Source of the DNA: CAVTYH01 sp963738835
GTDB lineage: Bacteria > Planctomycetota > Planctomycetia > Pirellulales > JADZDJ01
Assembly: GCA_963738835.1 (NCBI GenBank)
Contig: CAVTYH010000009.1
Location: 682,001-746,000 of the forward strand
DNA: 64,000 bases
Direction: 5' to 3'
Part shown: positions 46,527 through 56,401 of the stretch, one piece after another
Layout: every line of letters begins with the position of its first letter
Position numbering within the stretch: position 1 is the first letter of the stretch
Made by a program: the position numbers and the translations under genes
The notes under the pieces: generated by a model
Seen by the model: the letters and a program-made list of their open reading frames with translations, nothing else
The model's database searches: none
What the model was told of the DNA's origin: nothing

Positions 46527-46793
46527 ATGGACGCTGGCGTCTCTACCCGGTCAGACACCGCAGTTAGTTCGCCGGCCGATCTGGCACGTCAGATTCTTTG
46601 TGAAAGCCCGTACCATTCCATCCGCCGTCTGCGCTGTAGCCTCGACGCCGGCACTCTGACCCTTGCCGGGTGTGTTCCTAGTTTCTATCTGAAGCAGCTG
46701 GCTCAAATTGCCGTGCGACATCTTGACGGAGTTACGCGAATCAGCAACGTTATTGATGTAGCGTCAGGTGATCCCGCGAAGTTCTACGAGTAA
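46527..46793 (+). CDS. BON-domain protein
   Basis: 88 residues from ATG 46527. ARQILCESPYHSIRRLRCSL, GTLTLAGCVPSFYLKQLAQI, AVRHLDGVTRISNVIDV follow the BON pattern (conserved Gly, amphipathic helix, final strand). It closely resembles the product of 56021-56305 (YPQLRRIVCEFHEGVLMLRG, SYFLKQMAHRTVKDLIGVEV). BON domains usually bind membranes or lipids, but this one has no signal peptide. Confidence 0.65.
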   Translation: MDAGVSTRSDTAVSSPADLARQILCESPYHSIRRLRCSLDAGTLTLAGCVPSFYLKQLAQIAVRHLDGVTRISNVIDVASGDPAKFYE

Positions 46794-46924
46794 TTTGACC
46801 GCTCAGAAGCCGCGCAGCATGCGACGTGCTTTGCGATGCAGTACAATTACGGTGGAATCTGGCAACGAGCGGGTTCATCTTTCTGTTGGCACGTCGACGG
46901 GGCTGCAATCTTTGAGGTGGAGTA

Positions 46925-47409
46925 ATGTCCGATATTGTGAAAATACTGCGCGACGTTGAATTCTTTCACGGCATTACTGATGAGTATCTGGAGCGCGTGG
47001 CGGCCATCTCCAAAATTGTGGAATTCCCAGGCCGGCACGATATCTTTCGGGAGCACGAAACGGCGAAAGAGGTTTACATCATCATCGGCGGGCGAGTGTC
47101 GCTGGTGATATGTGCGCCGCCTTTCGGCTGTCGGCAATTGATGGAAGTTGGAGATGGAGAACTCATCGGCTGGTCGCCATTGGTGGGCCGCGCACGACTG
47201 TCAGACACGGCCCGTACACTTACACCAACAAAGGCCATTGCCATGGACGGCGAGCGCATTCTTCGCTCTGCACGCAAGATCCGCGGTTTGGCTTTGAATT
47301 CATGCAGCGCGCGGCGCAGACCTTGGCTTCGCGTCTAAATGCGACCCGGCATCAACTGTTGAAAATGAATGGTCATTTGTTTCCGCAGGTGCAACTCGAA
47401 TCCGATTGA
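46925..47409 (+). CDS. Cyclic-nucleotide-binding domain protein, one frameshift
   Basis: Starts MSDIVKILRDVEFFHGITDE (GTGGAGTA upstream) and continues YLERVAAISKIVEFPGRHDI, EHETAKEVYIIIGGRVSLVI, MEVGDGELIGWSPLVGRARL. This is the CRP/FNR beta-roll. Near 47268 an indel shifts to ALCTQDPRFGFEFMQRAAQT and LASRLNATRHQLLKMNGHLF. The restored protein is about 160 aa and has no C-terminal DNA-binding domain, so it senses rather than binds DNA. Its Glu/Arg phosphate-binding signature is not canonical, so cAMP binding is uncertain. Confidence 0.75.
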
Positions 47410-47444
47410 TACGCAGTTGCACCGCACTGGCCGTCGCGCGCCAC

Positions 47445-47744
47445 CTATTTCTTGGACAGCATGCCGATGACTTTTTCAACTTCTCCGGCATCGAATGCTC
47501 GGGCTGTTGTCGTGTGAACGTTGCCTTGCGTCGCAAGATGAAGCATTGCTGCCGTCGCAGTTTCGTCGTTTGGTGCATCGAAGACGAGAAATCCGTCGAA
47601 TTTTCCTAGCGTCCAATAGACCCCAGTCATTTTCACCCCCATCTTCTTGGCAGTCGCCTTGAACACGGCTGATCGTTTGACGGTATCTCGAATGTTTTGC
47701 AGCCCTTGCTCCGTGAATCGTACCGTGCTGATGAACGTTGCCAT
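47445..47744 (-). CDS. GYD-domain protein
   Basis: 99 residues: MATFISTVRFTEQGLQNIRD, KRSAVFKATAKKMGVKMTGV, YWTLGKFDGFLVFDAPND. The last segment is the G-x-Y/F-D motif that names the ferredoxin-like GYD family. Members are small and of unknown role. AGGAGACC precedes the ATG. It converges with the cyclic-nucleotide-binding gene. Confidence 0.85.
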   Translation of the reverse strand: MATFISTVRFTEQGLQNIRDTVKRSAVFKATAKKMGVKMTGVYWTLGKFDGFLVFDAPNDETATAAMLHLATQGNVHTTTARAFDAGEVEKVIGMLSKK

Positions 47745-47849
47745 TTTAGGGGTCTCCTGAAAGGACGTGAAGATGATCGTACCATGATTTGGAAGGCCGC
47801 CAGCTCAAACTTGAATGCGATCTATTTCCAACATGCGGACTGAATTTTA

Positions 47850-48601
47850 TTACTGACAGAACGGACAACTGGGCGTAGATGGAAAATTAAATTCGTCGGT
47901 CAACGCCGCGGCCTTCGTGGGCTGCCGTTGACTTGCACTCGCAGATTCCAAAAACTTCATGCCTCGAACCAAGGAAAGCGACCCGGCAAGCACCACGCAC
48001 CAGCCGGCCAGCTGAAACGTGCGTCGCGCGCACTCAAGGTGAGCAAATTACCCCCGACGCCGGTAAGTACCATTACCGGCGTCGTGCCAAATCCAAACGC
48101 TAGCATTGTCAACCAGCCGGCGAAGATGTTTTGTTTCGCGGAGGCCAAAGCGAGAAACGCGTAGACTAGCCCGCACGGTAAGAACCCGGTAAAGACTCCT
48201 GCGAAAAACGTGTCGCTCCACGATGGCGCACGTAAAAACTGCCCGAGAAACCGTGGCAACAAACACGCATGTTGCCGCGGTGATGAAGCGCGCCGGAGAA
48301 CGCCCGTCGCGAACATGCCTTGCGCAATCAACAAAACACCGGCAACTAGCGCCAAGATCGCTTGAATGGGCAAAAATTCGGATAGAGCACGACTCAATTG
48401 CAGCCCGCCATAGCCAGCAATGGCACCAGCGGAACTGTAAGTCGCGATTCGTCCGATGCTGTAGACCGCTTGCCGAGCTAGGTTACTTCGCCAGCTGTTC
48501 GAGATGGCGCCAATCGAGAGCGCAAACCCTCCGCACATGCCGACGCAGTGCGCCGAGCCGAGTAAACCACCGATGAACACCAATAGCATGCTAGAAATCA
48601 T
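47850..48601 (-). CDS. SafE/TauE-like sulfite exporter family protein (oxidase-associated), one frameshift
   Basis: Begins MISSMLLVFIGGLLGSAHCV with GMCGGF, the conserved Cys/His motif of the CcoI-linked SafE (DUF2227-like) group, and has six hydrophobic segments (AGYGGLQLSRALSEFLPIQA, AGVFTGFLPCGLVYAFLALA, WLTMLAFGFGTTPVMVLTGV). Near 48010 an indel shifts frame; the tail then ends CPFCQ at 47850. These proteins accompany cbb3 oxidase copper delivery. ATGA overlap joins it to the P-type ATPase upstream. Confidence 0.8.
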
Positions 48602-50882
48602 CGACTTGAACTTCCGTATCCGGTTTTGATGGCATTTTCTCGGACGATCCGCAAAGCAATCATCGCATCGGATTCATATCGCTCTACCGTTAATTCCTCC
48701 GCGCAGTGTTTAATGCTGCCGCCGGAATCCGAATCGTCGCCACTCAATCGCAACGAATTACCGACTACGAAAAAACTGCTGAGCATCATCGCGGCCGACG
48801 CCCAAATAGGATTCAGCCGGCCAGACACTGCCAGGCCAATCCCGAATACGTTGTACGCCAGCGACCAGAACAGATTCTGCCGGATAATTCGTACGGTGCG
48901 GTGCGCCAATTCGATCGACCACGGCAAGCGTGATAGATTATTGCCCAGCAAACAGACATCAGCAGCTTCGCGAGAAACATCGGCTCCACAGCCCATCGCA
49001 ATGCCAACATCTGCTGCGGCCAGTGCAGGCGCATCATTGAGCCCATCGCCGACCATCGCCACGTCGCCGCCCGTTTGCCGCGCCTCTCGAACAGCCGCTA
49101 CTTTGTCGTCAGGCAAAAGAGCACCGCGCGCTTGAATTGCGAGACGCCGGCCGAAAGCCGCCGCCCGTTGTGTGGTGTCGCCAGTGAGCAATTCCGCTTC
49201 GACTCCCTGTGAACAAAGTTGCGCAATGGCCGTCACGCCCTCCGATCGCAATTGTTCATCAATTACGAAAACACCACGGACCATCCCCTTCCAACCGATC
49301 AACGTGGTCGCAGCTTCCTGGTCGAGAAGCTGCTCGAGATCTGAGTGCAACGATCCAGGGATGGTCAGATTCATTTCCTGTATCAACCGGTGATTGCCTA
49401 AGACAACCGTTTCGCCTGATGCTAGATCGCGCCAATCAATCCACGCCCTGGCAGAGCCCGGATCGCAAGGGGTCGATTGAACGCAGCTTGTGAGCAGCCA
49501 ACGTACCGTGTGATGGCAACAGAATATGGGTGGTTTGACGATTGTGTCAATGCAGCGGCCCGTTGAGACACGACTTTGGTTTCTTCTCCAACGGCGCACT
49601 GCAGCTCAATGACTTCGCACTCTCCGGAGGAAAGCGTGCCGGTCTTGTCGAAGAAGATTTGTTTTACCGCCGCCAGTTTTTCGATGGCGTCGCCGTGTCG
49701 AAACAAAACCTGATAGCGCGATGCGCGGCCCAACGACATCCACACAGCCAATGGTGTCGCTAAACCCAGCGCGCAAGGACAAGCTATCAACAACACCGTA
49801 AGACCAGTCTGTACGCCATGTTCGACACCATAGTGCCCGGCGTGCCAGCTTGCAGCCGCCAAAGCCAGGATTATGGTAGCGGGCAAGAAGAAGGCAGCAA
49901 TGCGATCGGCGATGCGTTGATAGCGGCCTTTGATGACGCGCGCTTGCTGGATCGCTTCAACCATTCGCTGCAATGCGCCCTGACCGGCATCGGCCGCCAC
50001 TTCGATGACCAGCTGTCCATCCAGATTCAGCGTGCCGCCAAACACGTTGTCGTCGATCTGTTTCACGGTGGGATGCGATTCGCCTGTGACCAATTGCTCA
50101 TCGATTGCGGCAAAACCGTTGAAGATACAACCATCGGCAGGAATGCGCTCGCCGGCAAGCACGCGAACTTGATCAAGTGCGCGAAGCTCGTTTAGTGTGA
50201 CGATTTCTTCGCTATCAGCAACCAGCCGCCGGGCTGTTGGCGGAAGCAGTTTTGCCAGCGATTCAATTGCCTCGGTCGCCCGCAGTTTGCCGACCGATTC
50301 GAACCAGCGACCCAATGTAACCAGCACTAACACGACGCAAACAATTTCAAAATAGACGTGGCCTTCGCCGCGAACGACAGACGCCAGCGAATAGAAGAAC
50401 GCGGCCATGACACCCAGCACCAACAGCAAATCGACTGCCGCGACTCCCCGCCGCAATTCCTGCCAAGCATTGGCCACCAGCGGACCAGCCAAGAGCCATA
50501 CCACGGGTGCGCTGAGTGCCAATGTGAGCCAACGGAAGACATCGGCCATTTGCGGGGCAAGATGGAGATTGGTTTCGACTTGCGGCAGCGAGCTTATGGC
50601 TGAGGAAGTTGGATAGATGTCGTCAGCCCATAAAACCATCGTGAACATCACCACGTTTACCGTGAAAAAGACAGCGATGCCCAAGCGCGCAAGCGGTTTG
50701 TTGATCACGGCACCCGCCGCGCGCTCTTCCATCACCTCAGCAGCAAATCGGCAGCCAGAACAGCAGTAAATGGGCCTAGTGGTGAGGGAATCGCATGCCG
50801 ACGCATGTTTCGTCTGACTCCACCACCACCAGCCGCTGGCTAGCGGTAACCCGCAATAGCTGCACGTGCGATCGGCGGTCAT
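48598..50882 (-). CDS. ccoI: Copper-translocating P1B-type ATPase CcoI/FixI, one frameshift
   Basis: From ATG 50882: an N-terminal metal-binding region with CSYCGLPL and YCCSGC, then eight membrane helices. The CPC motif is in LLIACPCALGLATPLAVWMS, phosphorylation loop in IFFDKTGTLSSGECEVIEL, and GDGLNDAPALAAADVGIAMG near the end. An indel near 49430 moves frame between LPGRGLIGAI and WRDLASGETVVLGNHR. The HMA domain found between the Cys motif and the first helix in typical CcoI is absent. It exports copper for assembly of the cbb3 oxidase encoded upstream. Confidence 0.9.
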
Positions 50883-51055
50883 GGGCGCTGGAGCAGTTCG
50901 ATCTGCAGACTGGGAAACAGATACTTGACGGTGTAGTAAATGGCAAAAATCCAGAAACCAATCCAAATCGCGCGCACATACCACGGAATGCGATTGCCGC
51001 GGTATTGATGAAATTGATGTTCGGCTTCGGGCGAGTTTTCGTCAACTGGATTCAT
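50879..51055 (-). CDS. Small oxidase-operon membrane protein
   Basis: 58 residues: MNPVDENSPEAEHQFHQYRG, then RNRIPWYVRAIWIGFWIFAI and YYTVKYLFPSLQIELLQRP, one membrane helix with an acidic N-terminus. It resembles the CcoP N-terminal anchor but has no haem motif. Both ends overlap their neighbours by ATGA, so the three genes are translationally coupled. Confidence 0.75.
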   Translation of the reverse strand: MNPVDENSPEAEHQFHQYRGNRIPWYVRAIWIGFWIFAIYYTVKYLFPSLQIELLQRP

Positions 51056-51364
51056 CGTGACACCATGTTTTCCTTCGCATCGAGGAGCTGTTCGTTTTCG
51101 AGCATCGTGTATTTGGGCAGTTCGATATCGCGAAACATGCCGTTCATCGCGCCCCAGCCCAACAGCAACAGAAATCCGGTACTGGCGAGCAGATAATTCA
51201 TGATCGGCGCGATGGCGAACGCGCCTTCGGCATCCCCCTGGCAAAGAATCACCAGTTCGCGGAATTTGCTGCCGAATCCCCAGAGACATGGGAGCAGGAA
51301 CGAACGCGGCAACTAACGCCCGAATCCACGGCCGCCAGGGTTTTGCGGTGTTTGATGGGGTCAT
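51052..51364 (-). CDS. Membrane protein of the cbb3 operon, one frameshift
   Basis: MTPSNTAKPWRPWIRALVAA continues, after an indel near 51295, as FGSKFRELVILCQGDAEGAF, IMNYLLASTGFLLLLGWGAM and FRDIELPKYTMLENEQLLD. About 104 aa with two membrane helices. It sits between ccoO and the small 58-aa gene, where related proteins occur in planctomycete cbb3 clusters. Function unknown. Confidence 0.65.
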
Positions 51365-51397
51365 GATGGCATTGAACTGGTTTGGGCAACGAACAAA

Positions 51398-52076
51398 TCA
51401 CTTGTTTTCTACGCCTGCTTCTAACATGGATTGCTGCAATTGCTCGATCGACTTGTAATCTTCATAGTACGGATAAACGTCCAGCCACGAGCCGAGCCAT
51501 TGAATGTACGTGATGATCGCCAGCCCGCGCTTGTTGGGCTTGTTCGGCGCGCCGTCAAAAAACCAAGCATATTCGGGCATGGGCGAACCGGTGGAAGTCA
51601 GCGTTGGTTGGAAAAAGTGAGCGGCGTGCCAGTCGTTCGAGCGGCGGCCTCCTTCGCGGCTTAAATCGGGCCCGACGCGACGAGTGCCGAACATCACGGG
51701 CCGTTGCAATGTGTTTTGATATTCCCAAGTTTCGGAGACAGGTCCCCAGCGGCGCGATTCATTGGAAACCGGCCGGACGAATTGACTGTGGCAATGCCAG
51801 CAACCTTCGCTCACATAAATTTCTCGCCCCAAAGTTCAGCGCTTCCGCCGCCGCTTCACGAGTTGGCTCGCCGTAATATTTTTTGAATTGTTCGGGAAAG
51901 CGTCGGGCAAGATCCTCGAATTCGTACATCAAATTCGGATTGGTCAGTTCTGAAACAGTGCTGCTCCGGCAAATTCTTGATACATGTAAATCGGGCACCA
52001 GCGCGTTAGAAATAAATGCGAACACGAAAAACCCCAGACCGCCAACCAGCAGCACGCCTGCTTTGCTTTCAAACAT
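51398..52076 (-). CDS. ccoO: cbb3-type cytochrome c oxidase subunit II (CcoO), one frameshift
   Basis: MFESKAGVLLVGGLGFFVFA is a membrane anchor; after an indel near 51830 the frame continues REIYVSEGCWHCHSQFVRPV, a haem c site (CxxCH), with FGTRRVGPDLSREGGRRSND following and SPMPEYAWFFDG (axial Met). This is the mono-haem subunit that passes electrons to CcoN. The mature length of about 225 aa is normal. Confidence 0.9.
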
Positions 52077-52129
52077 GATAGTCCTCGAAAACCCTCGTCG
52101 TTAAAATGTCAAATCTAAATGATCAGGCT

Positions 52130-53555
52130 TCATGTTGGCGCTGGTGCAAGAGCAGCTCGATCTACGGCAGTCGCCGGACCGGCCCAGGTTCGATAGATGT
52201 TGTAGAAGAAGCACAACTGTCCGGCGAAAATCGCCAGCCCGGCGAAAACGCGGAAAATCCAAAACGGGCGAGACCCATCGATCGAAACGTCCCACGACTG
52301 AAGCGAGCCCCACCAATAACCTTGCAGAATGCCCGCGCAGCACCAGATCGCCAAACATCAGCACGATGCCGACCGCCGACAGCCAGTAATGCCATTCGCA
52401 TAGCGTCTGGCTGTACCAGCGGCTTGTGCAATAGCCGCGGAAACAGATACGTCATGATGCCCATCAGCCAGAGTGTGAACACGCCGAACATCACCAGATG
52501 GGCATGGCCGACGACCCAATCGCTGAAGTGGATCAACGCTTGAAAGGTGAACGTCACCTGCAGTGCGCATTGCAAGCAGGTGACGAAATACAGCACCATG
52601 CCGGTGTAAAACCAGCGAATCGGCAGATTCGACATCGCCTGCCGCCCGACGCCCCAGATCGTGCCGAAGAAGTTGATGATCACCGTCGTCACGACCAGTT
52701 CGACCGCCACCGTGGCAATCACGGCGCCGTATTGCAGGAACATGGGAATCGGCGTGTACAGAAAATGGTGGATGCCGTTGAGCGGATAGAAAAACGCCAA
52801 GCCCCAGAAACCCACCAGCGACAGTCCGTGGCTCCAGATCGGCTTCTTCAGCATGATCGGCACGAAGTAATACATCAGCCCCCAGCCCAAGCGGCGTGAC
52901 GAACAGACCCACCAGGTCGTGAATGAACAGCCCGCCCGACGGCCCCGTGCTGAGGTGCCGGCGACGAAAGTACTGCGGAATGAAGTTGCCCATCGCATAG
53001 GTCAGAAACGTCCACACAAACATCGCCATGAAATACCACAGCGTCACGTACAGCGGTCCCTTGGTGCGCACGATCGGTGCCATGAAGTTGATCGCCACCA
53101 GCAGCAGGCCGGCCAGCGCCAAAGGATCGATGAACACGGGCGTTTCGCCCCATTCGACGCCTTGCGCATATCCGGCCAGAATGCCGACCGCTGTCACGAG
53201 CACCACGGTTTGCCAGGCAAAGAAGATGAAATACGAAAGCGACCTGCTGAGCACCGGCTTTAGCGTCAATCGCGGCACGGCCCAGTGCAAACAGCCCAAA
53301 AAGGCGTTGGCCAAAAATCCGTAGGCAACGGCGTTTGTATGGACCATCCGCCAGCGGCCTGGCGAGAACAGTTCCAATCCCGTGCAGCGGATTCCAGCTG
53401 ACCAATTGCAGCGCCATGAGGATGCCGCCCAGCATCGAGATGAACAGAAACGTCAGCGCCGCCAAAAAATACCAGGCGACCAATCGGGTTTCCACCAGCG
53501 GACGATCCGCTGTTGTTGCGACGGGCGACGTAGGTTTATGTGCAAACTCATCCAT
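52130..53555 (-). CDS. ccoN: cbb3-type cytochrome c oxidase subunit I (CcoN), several frameshifts
   Basis: From ATG 53555 (MDEFAHKPTSPVATTADRPL) the sequence shifts frame at about 53370, 52880, 52400 and 52350. The joined protein retains RMVHTNAVAYGFLANAFLGC (haem b His), WGLMYYFVPIMLKKPIWSHG, YPLNGIHHFLYTPIPMFLQY (Cu-B His pair) and HFSDWVVGHAHLVMFGVFTL (haem ligands). About 475 residues with twelve or so helices are encoded. It reduces O2 with high affinity in the membrane. The catalytic residues are all present, so the shifts are probably not biological. Confidence 0.88.
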
Positions 53556-53596
53556 CACATTCTTGCCTTTTTGTTTTTCGCCAAATAGATAGAATG

Positions 53597-54235
53597 TCAC
53601 GCTTCCGGATTGTACGGCTTGTACACGCCCAGCGGATAAACCAGCGCCATCGTCCAGCCAAAAACCAAATGCGTTAATGCCGCAACCCACCACGGAATGA
53701 GATCAATGATCCAACGGCCGCCAAATACCAGCGGCTGTAGCCAAATCAGGATGCCATAGAAATTCAACAGCCAGATCACCAACGCCAAGACGCTGCAAAG
53801 GACCAGTCGCGCCCAGATACCGGCATTTGGCAGAAAGTACGAGATCGCCAGTTCGAACAGCATCCCATACAGCATGCCCGTGCCGAGATATAAGACGCAC
53901 CCCAATGTCAGCAGCACGCCGCTATCGAGCTTCAACGCGGCCTCGCCCATCGGGAAGGTGAGATAGACCTGAATGATCCGTAACGGATGCTGCGTCTGAC
54001 CGCTGATCGCGGGCCACAGTACGCTTCCTACCACGTTCAATAGCAAGCTTGTGCAGGCGGCTAGACCGCCGAGCAAGAATCCCGTCGTGGCGTAGTAAGC
54101 GCCATAGTAACCCGAGGCTTGCCACGGCCGCGGTGGCACCGGCTCCGCCGGCATTGTATTGACGATTTCTTCTTCTAACTCCCGTGCTCGATCGCGGAGC
54201 GACTGAAGTTCTTCAAGTTTGGCTTGCCGGTCCAT
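53597..54235 (-). CDS. Polytopic membrane protein of the oxidase operon
   Basis: 212 residues: an N-terminal coiled coil (QAKLEELQSLRDRARELEEE), then four or five hydrophobic segments (TGFLLGGLAACTSLLLNVVG, LLTLGCVLYLGTGMLYGMLF, LVLCSVLALVIWLLNFYGIL, WWVAALTHLVFGWTMALVYP). No family is recognised with certainty. It is encoded 42 bases before ccoN and 57 bases after a cytochrome c gene, all one strand, so it may be an assembly or anchoring subunit. Confidence 0.7.
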   Translation of the reverse strand: MDRQAKLEELQSLRDRARELEEEIVNTMPAEPVPPRPWQASGYYGAYYATTGFLLGGLAACTSLLLNVVGSVLWPAISGQTQHPLRIIQVYLTFPMGEAALKLDSGVLLTLGCVLYLGTGMLYGMLFELAISYFLPNAGIWARLVLCSVLALVIWLLNFYGILIWLQPLVFGGRWIIDLIPWWVAALTHLVFGWTMALVYPLGVYKPYNPEA

Positions 54236-54291
54236 ACTGAATGTCCCGAGAATCGTGAGGAATAATCAACGCGCAGCTTGAGGATTTGGAA

Positions 54292-55353
54292 TCAGTTATC
54301 TGGTTTTGGCTCTGGTGGCGGACCCTCAACGCTTGCCGAGACCGGAGGGCGAAACTTTGCGAGATATTCGGCCTCTTGTGCCTGCAATTCGCGTCGCCGT
54401 GCGCCGGACACATACTCCACGTAATGCACCAGGTGCCAAAATGTTTCCGGTTTATCTTTTAACGTCAACGAAAACGATGGCATCGGCGTGCCATTGATTC
54501 CCGAATAGATGCGGCGATAGATATCGATTGGCCGATTGCCGCCGTGAAACATTCCGCTGGTAAGATCGGCCGAGCGAACTGGCGGAATGTTCGGATCGTT
54601 ATTCAGCATGGGAACTTCGCGGCCTCGACCGTCGGGTCCGTGGCATTTGTAGCAGCCGGCAATTTCCGTGAGGAATGCTTTCTCGCCAAGCTTGGCTGAC
54701 TCATCGCTGTAGGGAATCAACGGCGAGATCGGCGTCACGATCTGAGATTTCGCCTCATTCCACTGATCGACGATCCGTTTCACGTAGCCTGGCACATTCG
54801 TTGCATCAATCTCATCTTCATTTTGCACTTCTCGCAGCAGTTGCTCTTCCAACTCTCCGCGATGGGTGAGGACCAACACGTAATCGATCACCGCCTGAAG
54901 GTCCTCATTTGGTAGTAGTGCGAATGATGGCATCGCTGTGCCCTTGGCGCCTTTTCGCACGGTACGCAACAAATCGTCGCGGAGTGGTTTGGTGCCATAT
55001 GGGGTGGACGTGAACTTGAAGACGCCGCGTCGATAATCACGGGGACGAGGATCGAGATACTGCGCTGCGGCCCCCGCGCCGTCACCGGAAGCTCCGTGGC
55101 ATTGGACGCAATATTTGCCGTAGACTGCGGCGCCTTGCAGAAGATGTTCGCGAGAGATTTCGGCATTGCCAATTAGCTTCGGATCGGCGGCGGTTCCGCA
55201 GTACTTCGTCAAATACTCATTGATAGTCTGCTGTGCCTTGGCGGGCAATTCCGATACCTCTTTGCGCGGCGACCAGCGCAGATCAGGGCCAAGCGCACAG
55301 CCGCCCAGACTCGCCGCTGCCAAAATTACAATCAGCATTTTTACTGGGCTCAC
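54292..55353 (-). CDS. Di-haem cytochrome c lipoprotein
   Basis: 353 residues from GTG 55353 (an ATG is five codons in). LIVILAAASLGGCALGPD is a lipoprotein signal. Two haem c sites are visible: YGKYCVQCHGASGDGAG and IAGCYKCHGPDGRGREVP, with axial Met in AMPSFALLPNEDLQAVI and GTPMPSFSLTLKDK. It probably plays the role of CcoP or an electron donor to the CcoNO core encoded behind it, since no CcoP is found in the operon. A conserved element lies 163 bases upstream of the start. Confidence 0.85.
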   Translation of the reverse strand: MSPVKMLIVILAAASLGGCALGPDLRWSPRKEVSELPAKAQQTINEYLTKYCGTAADPKLIGNAEISREHLLQGAAVYGKYCVQCHGASGDGAGAAAQYLDPRPRDYRRGVFKFTSTPYGTKPLRDDLLRTVRKGAKGTAMPSFALLPNEDLQAVIDYVLVLTHRGELEEQLLREVQNEDEIDATNVPGYVKRIVDQWNEAKSQIVTPISPLIPYSDESAKLGEKAFLTEIAGCYKCHGPDGRGREVPMLNNDPNIPPVRSADLTSGMFHGGNRPIDIYRRIYSGINGTPMPSFSLTLKDKPETFWHLVHYVEYVSGARRRELQAQEAEYLAKFRPPVSASVEGPPPEPKPDN

Positions 55354-55516
55354 ACGAATCTCCGTCGAATTCAGTCGAATCGCAATGTGTGTGTCAATAT
55401 TGATCGTTCAAATCGCCAGCCTGCTTACGATCGTGCCACACAACACCAACGCAACAGGTAGCGATCTTGGAATCGAAGCGTGGACTTTGATTGCAATGAA
55501 TCGTCAGGTGCCAAAT

Positions 55517-55611
55517 TGGCCAGCGTGGCCAAAAAGAAATCCTTACGAGGCAACTATGCTTCGCAAAGATCGATCAAATTGTCTTGGTCTGCCCGTCACG
55601 AGCAGATCAAC
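55517..55611 (-). promoter_or_regulatory. Upstream element, copy A (oxidase operon)
   Basis: Read on the minus strand: GTTGATCTGCTCGTGACGGG, seven bases, AGACA, about 58 bases, then TGGCCA-N3-TGGCCA. It lies in the 392-base gap (55354-55745) before the cytochrome c gene. The same blocks in the same order and spacing occur at 56402-56497. The rest of this gap shows no gene. Confidence 0.6.
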
Positions 55612-55745
55612 CGCGAGAAATGTAGCGAATGATAAATTCGTTGTCAATAAATTGGCGACAGATTTTTGCCAAGGGTAAACTCAATTGCTATTTTTGCTGG
55701 TCACGTCACGTCATACAGTGTAATGAAGGGTAAGAGCACGAATTT

Positions 55746-55964
55746 TCAAGCACACTCGGGAAAGTATGACGACTTAAGATCTTCTTTTACGTGATTGGCT
55801 CGTTTTGAAACGGCAAGCCCCTGAAGTTCTTCGCGCAGCACTCGGATGTGGCGCGGGCACTCGAATCCAAGTCTCACCTGCCCACCGCGAATTTCGGTAA
55901 CCACGATTGCAATGTCCGGATCAATCAAAATCCGTTCACCGGGTTTGCGACTGAGGACTAGCAT
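55746..55964 (-). CDS. csrA: Carbon storage regulator CsrA
   Basis: 72 residues. MLVLSRKPGERILIDPDIAI, then VVTEIRGGQVRLGFECPRHI and RVLREEL, the complete CsrA beta-strand core including the RNA-contacting Leu4/Arg6 and Arg44 areas. AAGGAGGTCACAATC gives a strong ribosome binding site. CsrA binds GGA motifs in mRNA leaders to control translation. It is co-directional with the BON gene upstream and could affect the neighbouring oxidase or signalling operons. Confidence 0.93.
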   Translation of the reverse strand: MLVLSRKPGERILIDPDIAIVVTEIRGGQVRLGFECPRHIRVLREELQGLAVSKRANHVKEDLKSSYFPECA

Positions 55965-56020
55965 GATTGTGACCTCCTTGTTTGGAAAACTGCTCGATGG
56001 ATTTCAGTTCCAACCCAAAC

Positions 56021-56305
56021 TCAATCAACATGCGGGTATCTAACTTCCAGCCGATCCGCAATGACTTCGACGCCGATAAGATCTTTCACCGTCCGATGCG
56101 CCATTTGTTTCAGAAAGTAACTCCCCACAACACCGCGGAGCATCAGCACTCCCTCGTGAAATTCGCACACAATTCGGCGAAGCTGAGGGTAGGAAAGTAG
56201 GCGCAACCGATGATGAGCGGCGTCCGTTACCTGTGACCGTAAGGTCGAACAGGACTCGGACGCAGCTGGCAGATTTGTCAAATTCGTCATGCGATTTCTT
56301 GGCAT
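56021..56305 (-). CDS. BON-domain protein (paralogue of 46527-46793)
   Basis: 94 residues; AAHHRLRLLSYPQLRRIVCE, FHEGVLMLRGVVGSYFLKQM and AHRTVKDLIGVEVIADRLEV form a single BON domain without signal peptide. It is 56 bases before csrA on the same strand. Its upstream region contains copy B of the conserved element and a promoter-like divergence with the sensor kinase operon. ATG 56290 is an alternative start. Confidence 0.7.
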   Translation of the reverse strand: MPRNRMTNLTNLPAASESCSTLRSQVTDAAHHRLRLLSYPQLRRIVCEFHEGVLMLRGVVGSYFLKQMAHRTVKDLIGVEVIADRLEVRYPHVD

Positions 56306-56401
56306 AAAACCATCCCTTGGGAATAGTTCGTTAGTAAGTGTTCATAAAGGCAGATCGCAGAAGCAGCGAATTACCCAGCAGGGGCAATACTGCGTCCCAA
56401 A

